From Parus major (taxonomy: Eukaryota; Chordata; Aves; Passeriformes; Paridae), in assembly GCF_001522545.3 (NCBI RefSeq), contig NC_031769.1:133442689-133506688 (forward strand): a DNA stretch of 64,000 bases, written 5' to 3'. Under the pieces are notes generated by a model. That model worked only from the letters and a program-made list of their open reading frames with translations, was not told where the DNA came from and made no database searches. This document shows positions 61,901 to 64,000 of this stretch, piece after piece (position 1 is the stretch's first letter; each line of letters opens with the position of its first letter). The position numbers were made by a program, and so were the translations under genes.

Positions 61901-64000
61901 AAAGAAAAAATTATTTTTAAGATGAAAAGTATCATGTGTTTAATGCTTTAGTAGTTACATAGATAAGAAATTCTTCTTCTGCCGGTCTCAATCCCTAAAA
62001 ATTCTCTCTTGATATGTTTTACTATTGAAAGGAAGAAGCTGATAAATGTTCAAGTCCTCACTTCATTTTGAGTCTATTTAATGCTAATTAAAAAGAATCA
62101 TAACAAATGGAGTTCTTATGCCGGATTGGGAATTATTAGTCTTTAAAAGAAATACCTTACAAGGGTTCACTTCTTAAAAAATTTGTACCTACTGAAGTAC
62201 CTTAGTCCATATGTTACTGATTCTTTAAGTACTTCTTTAAGATGCATTTATCTTTCCATTATGAATTATGGAGTTACAGAATTAGCCAATATCCATTCTA
62301 GTGGTTTGCTTTAAACTCTGAAAAATTGAGGGGGAAATCTGTGTCATAGTATCTGCATGGTCAAATTCTGCAGATCTTGTTACAGCACTGGCAGTTTTGC
62401 ATTTTCCTTTTTACTTAAGGTGGAAGAAGGAAGATTGAATTAATTTTTATATGAGGCTTGTTCTAGAAAGTCTGTTGTGATGTGAAGAACTGAAATGTAC
62501 CCCTTGAATGCCATTTTTAAAATCTTTATCAACATAATTGTGACTATTTTAGTAGGCTTCTTAGACTTCAAAATAATTTCAAGTCTCTGTATTTAAAAAA
62601 TAATTTCTCAAGAATGTTCTTGAAGAACAAAAATTGAAATTATTGTTGAAATTAAATTACTAATTTAATTATTAATTTAGATTAATAATTAAACTTCAAA
62701 TTAATAATTGAACACACTGGTACTCTGTATTTTGCAGTTTTTCAGTATCTTGCAATAGATACCCTAAAAATGAGTTTGTATTTTGAGATGTGAGGTTTTT
62801 GGTAAAGAGGGCCTTTAACATAATAAAACATGAAATTGCCTGGTTTTCTTTTATCGGCTGGTTGTAAGGCAGGTAATAAATTGGAAATATGATATAAATG
62901 CTAGGTAAAGCTTCTGGAGTATTGGTGCGAGTCTGTCTTTACTCAACAAATCACAATTTTTGTATGCTAAAGTGGTTATTAGTGTTGGCAGTGGTTCTGT
63001 GCAGTAAAGCATTTTGTTTAATTTGTATGTAAATAAAGAAAAATTGATGCTATGAGTGTAAATTGTTGTTAGTTATGCTTCTGAAAATGTGTGAGCCCCA
63101 GCTCCCAGAGCAGCACTCGAGCTGACTCACACAGTGAGCTCAGGGGCGATATAAAGGAGAACAAGAATTAGAAGTTTACAGCTCACAAACTGTCCCATGT
63201 TTTGGTTGTAATGCCAGCCTTTTTGTATATATTTTTCTTAACATATTGACTTCTGGAATTATTGAATTTTATTTTTTTAAAAAAAAAACTGATAGACTTT
63301 ATGATTCAAAGAAAATCTGGAAATAAAAAGTCAGATAGCCGAGTAGTCTATGAATACCATTAAGAGCAACAGTAGTTTGTTTTCATGTCTTTATTATTTC
63401 ACCTGTCATATCACTCCTCTGAATCACAGATCTACTGAACACCTCTGTGCATATCTCTTGGCTTTATGATTTTATCCATGTGATGGAAAAAGTTAGAAAC
63501 TGCTTTAAAAACAACTCTGCATCCTCACTGAATTCTTTCCAGTGCTTTTAAAATGACTTTCAGAAATTCTGTGCTACTAGATGTTTTGTTCTTCCTCAGT
63601 ATGTCAGCACTGTTTTGATGGCTGAGCCTCTCTTTTGTAAACTTGGAGTTCTCTGTAAATAAACTTATCTCCCAGCATTTTTGAGGGTGAAGAGCGCAGA
63701 TTCCAAGCCCAGATGCTGTGATATATTTGGTGATGAGGAAGGTAGATTAAAAAAGGACGTTTAAAAAGTTGTAAAAGTGTAACTGAAGAAATTTCTTGGG
63801 CTTTGGTGCAGCAAGGAGATTCTGTCAAATGTATATTTAATTCATTTAATTCTTGAGTGCCACTACCAGAATATGTTAATTATGTCTATTGCTTTTGTTC
63901 TTGTTATTTGATTGCATTAGATTACATGCTTGCTATAGGTAAACATTGCTTCTATTTGTGACTAGAAGTAGTTGTAGCTTTTCATTAATTAATGTCCAGT
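55919..64000 (+). other. EMC2: EMC2 intron 5 (phase 0), runs off the window
   Basis: At least 8082 bases from donor GTAAGT with no acceptor followed by the expected next residues (AARKRK...), so the intron continues past 64000. T-rich on the + strand. Near 62640-62710 there is an AT-only stretch with the direct repeat TTAATAATT(A/G)AAC. Near 63095-63150 lies a short GC-richer patch with GAGCTGACTCAC and GTGAGCTC that can pair imperfectly. No other gene recognised. Confidence 0.85.

Noticed and set aside
55919..64000. EMC2 exon 6
   Set aside because: I searched for an acceptor followed by codons for AARKRKIAIRKAQ and found none; the GAGGCACAGGAAGTGG phrase near 59306 translates differently and lacks an acceptor.

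Overview
This window is nuclear DNA from a bird, most likely a songbird. The evidence is a vertebrate split gene with GT-AG introns, CR1 LINE fragments with the avian (ATTCTATG)n-type 3' end, and two solo endogenous-retrovirus LTRs of types I recognise from passerine genomes. Nothing in the sequence fixes the species, and one 130-base assembly gap is present.

The only protein-coding gene I can support is the 5' part of EMC2 (ER membrane protein complex subunit 2, also TTC35) on the + strand. Five coding exons (41478-41517, 47871-47984, 48626-48690, 52991-53076, 55861-55918) join into one reading frame for residues 1-121 of a protein of about 297 residues in human. All junctions are GT-AG and the phases fit. 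The rest of the gene lies beyond 64000. Exon 1 sits in a CpG-island promoter with a strong Kozak context, a YY1-like motif over the start codon, an 18-base palindrome, and a second in-frame ATG 48 bases upstream.

Layout: 1-39800 is AT-rich intergenic DNA, expected from conserved vertebrate gene order to be the gap between EIF3E and EMC2. It holds a 1.1 kb CR1 fragment (1759-2892), a solo LTR on the minus strand (about 9010-9358), a 116/116-base inverted repeat with arms matching at 111 of 116 positions (10508-10967), a GATA microsatellite, a short CR1 (15643-15974), a G-quadruplex-type tract (29578-29600), and an isolated CpG island (about 35925-36440) with no recognised gene. A roughly 1.06 kb solo LTR (39804-40866), in the same orientation as EMC2 and containing the gap within a short tandem repeat, ends about 610 bases before the EMC2 start codon. 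From 41478 to the end is EMC2. Its introns hold a 10-base minisatellite with G-quadruplex potential on the minus strand, an old CR1 remnant and a TA microsatellite.

No bacterial-type features, CRISPR arrays, rRNA or tRNA genes were seen. The observations most worth following are the inverted repeat, the isolated CpG island, the LTR next to the EMC2 promoter and the upstream in-frame ATG.
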